This document shows, one piece after another, positions 32,004-32,306 of a stretch of DNA of 32,306 bases (its first letter is position 1; each line of letters starts with the position of its first letter). The notes beneath the pieces were generated by a model. It worked only from the letters and a program-made list of their open reading frames with translations, made no database searches and was not told the origin of the DNA. A program made the position numbers and the translations under genes. The stretch is from Caldilineaceae bacterium SB0661_bin_32 (GTDB lineage Bacteria; Chloroflexota; Anaerolineae; Caldilineales; Caldilineaceae), in assembly GCA_009841235.1 (NCBI GenBank), contig VXMH01000072.1:1-32306 (forward strand). Reading direction: 5' to 3'.

Positions 32004-32306
32004 ATGACAGCCATTTCAGAGCAATCCCGGCGGCAGTTTCTGTTGAAGTGGAACCGGGGCGGCATCAGCAGCCTGAAACTGGAGAACGACGTCTTCGATA
32101 CCGAGTATATTACACCTGGCGAAACGCTGGGCGAGGTGCTGGTTGGTCTCCGCACAGGGGGAGAATGGAGGTCTGCAACGGCCTTCGCTTCCGGCGACAT
32201 TCGAACTGTCGAGGACGACGGGCGGGGAGGGCGGGCCTTTGTTAACAGCGGAGACGGACAGTTGCAGCACGGGCTGCGCGGTCTGGGGGTGTTGGAGCGC
32301 TGCAGC
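32004..32306 (+). CDS. Unrecognised protein, cut by the right edge (first 101 codons)
   Basis: An open frame from the ATG at 32004 runs to the end of the window without a stop, so only its N-terminus is seen (MTAISEQSRRQFLLKWNRG, then GISSLKLENDVFDTEYITPG, then ETLGEVLVGLRTGGEWRSA). Third positions are G/C-rich and it starts 64 bases after the SDR stop on the same strand, so it is probably a real gene in that operon. The pattern of short beta strands with Asp, Gly and Trp could be the start of a carbohydrate-active or N-terminal beta-sandwich domain, but I cannot name a family. Confidence 0.6.
   Translation, partial: MTAISEQSRRQFLLKWNRGGISSLKLENDVFDTEYITPGETLGEVLVGLRTGGEWRSATAFASGDIRTVEDDGRGGRAFVNSGDGQLQHGLRGLGVLERCS

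Noticed and set aside
1..32306. tRNA or rRNA genes
   Set aside because: No cloverleaf with a GGTTCGANTCC-type T-arm and no rRNA signature was seen on either strand by reading; a covariance search could overturn this.

Overview
The window is a GC-rich (about 58-60 % by eye), densely packed chromosomal stretch of about 32 kb from what looks like an uncultured Chloroflexota bacterium (Caldilineae/Anaerolineae- or SAR202-like). The taxon is inferred from gene content: a very large double FtsX-type permease, divergent PPOX/F420-type flavoproteins, a DUF2277 protein, phytanoyl-CoA-dioxygenase-like oxygenases, several enolase-superfamily and SDR genes, and a GH4 glycosidase. No rRNA or tRNA gene, CRISPR array, insertion sequence or phage gene was recognised.

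Layout. 1-404: no intact gene, but a good promoter (TTGACA-16-TATGAT) for the first operon. 405-2436: a PhyH-like oxygenase overlapping an enolase-superfamily acid-sugar dehydratase. 2484-3839 (minus): a PhyH oxygenase fused to C-terminal HEAT repeats, divergent from 3976-8902, a MacB-type ATPase translationally coupled to a 1376-residue double FtsX permease. 9082-9629: a BrnT/BrnA-like toxin-antitoxin pair with an ATGA overlap. 9824-10918: two divergent PPOX flavoproteins with back-to-back promoters. 11009-13001: a DUF2277 protein and formate-tetrahydrofolate ligase. 13173-18091: an SNF2-family ATPase, probably translated from a leaderless mRNA, and its SWIM zinc-finger partner. 18120-21698: a COG4091-like dehydrogenase with a SAF domain, an aldo/keto reductase and a tandem GNAT. 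21826-24599: a DUF169 protein behind a perfect hairpin, then a RhaD-type bifunctional aldolase/dehydrogenase. 24745-27690: a complete transcription unit (extended -10 promoter, HlyD-like fusion protein, secreted SH3 protein, strong terminator). 27534-28294: a gene-free region with a degenerate tandem repeat array and a near-consensus promoter. 28295-29893: a GH4 gene with its own promoter, about 230-nt leader and terminator. 29957 to the end: an enolase-superfamily enzyme, an SDR and the start of an unrecognised gene cut by the window edge.

Together the metabolic genes suggest oxidation and cleavage of sugars, sugar acids and deoxy- or methyl-sugars: GH4 and aldo/keto reductase for sugars, SDR and COG4091-like dehydrogenases, two dehydratase-type enolase-superfamily enzymes, and a class II aldolase fused to a dehydrogenase. 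No sugar importer is in the window. The most unusual observations are the repeat array at 27722-27982, the enolase-superfamily enzyme that seems to lack the first metal-binding aspartate, the PhyH-HEAT fusion, the leaderless SNF2 gene with an N-terminal insertion, and the MFP/SH3 unit without a cognate transporter.
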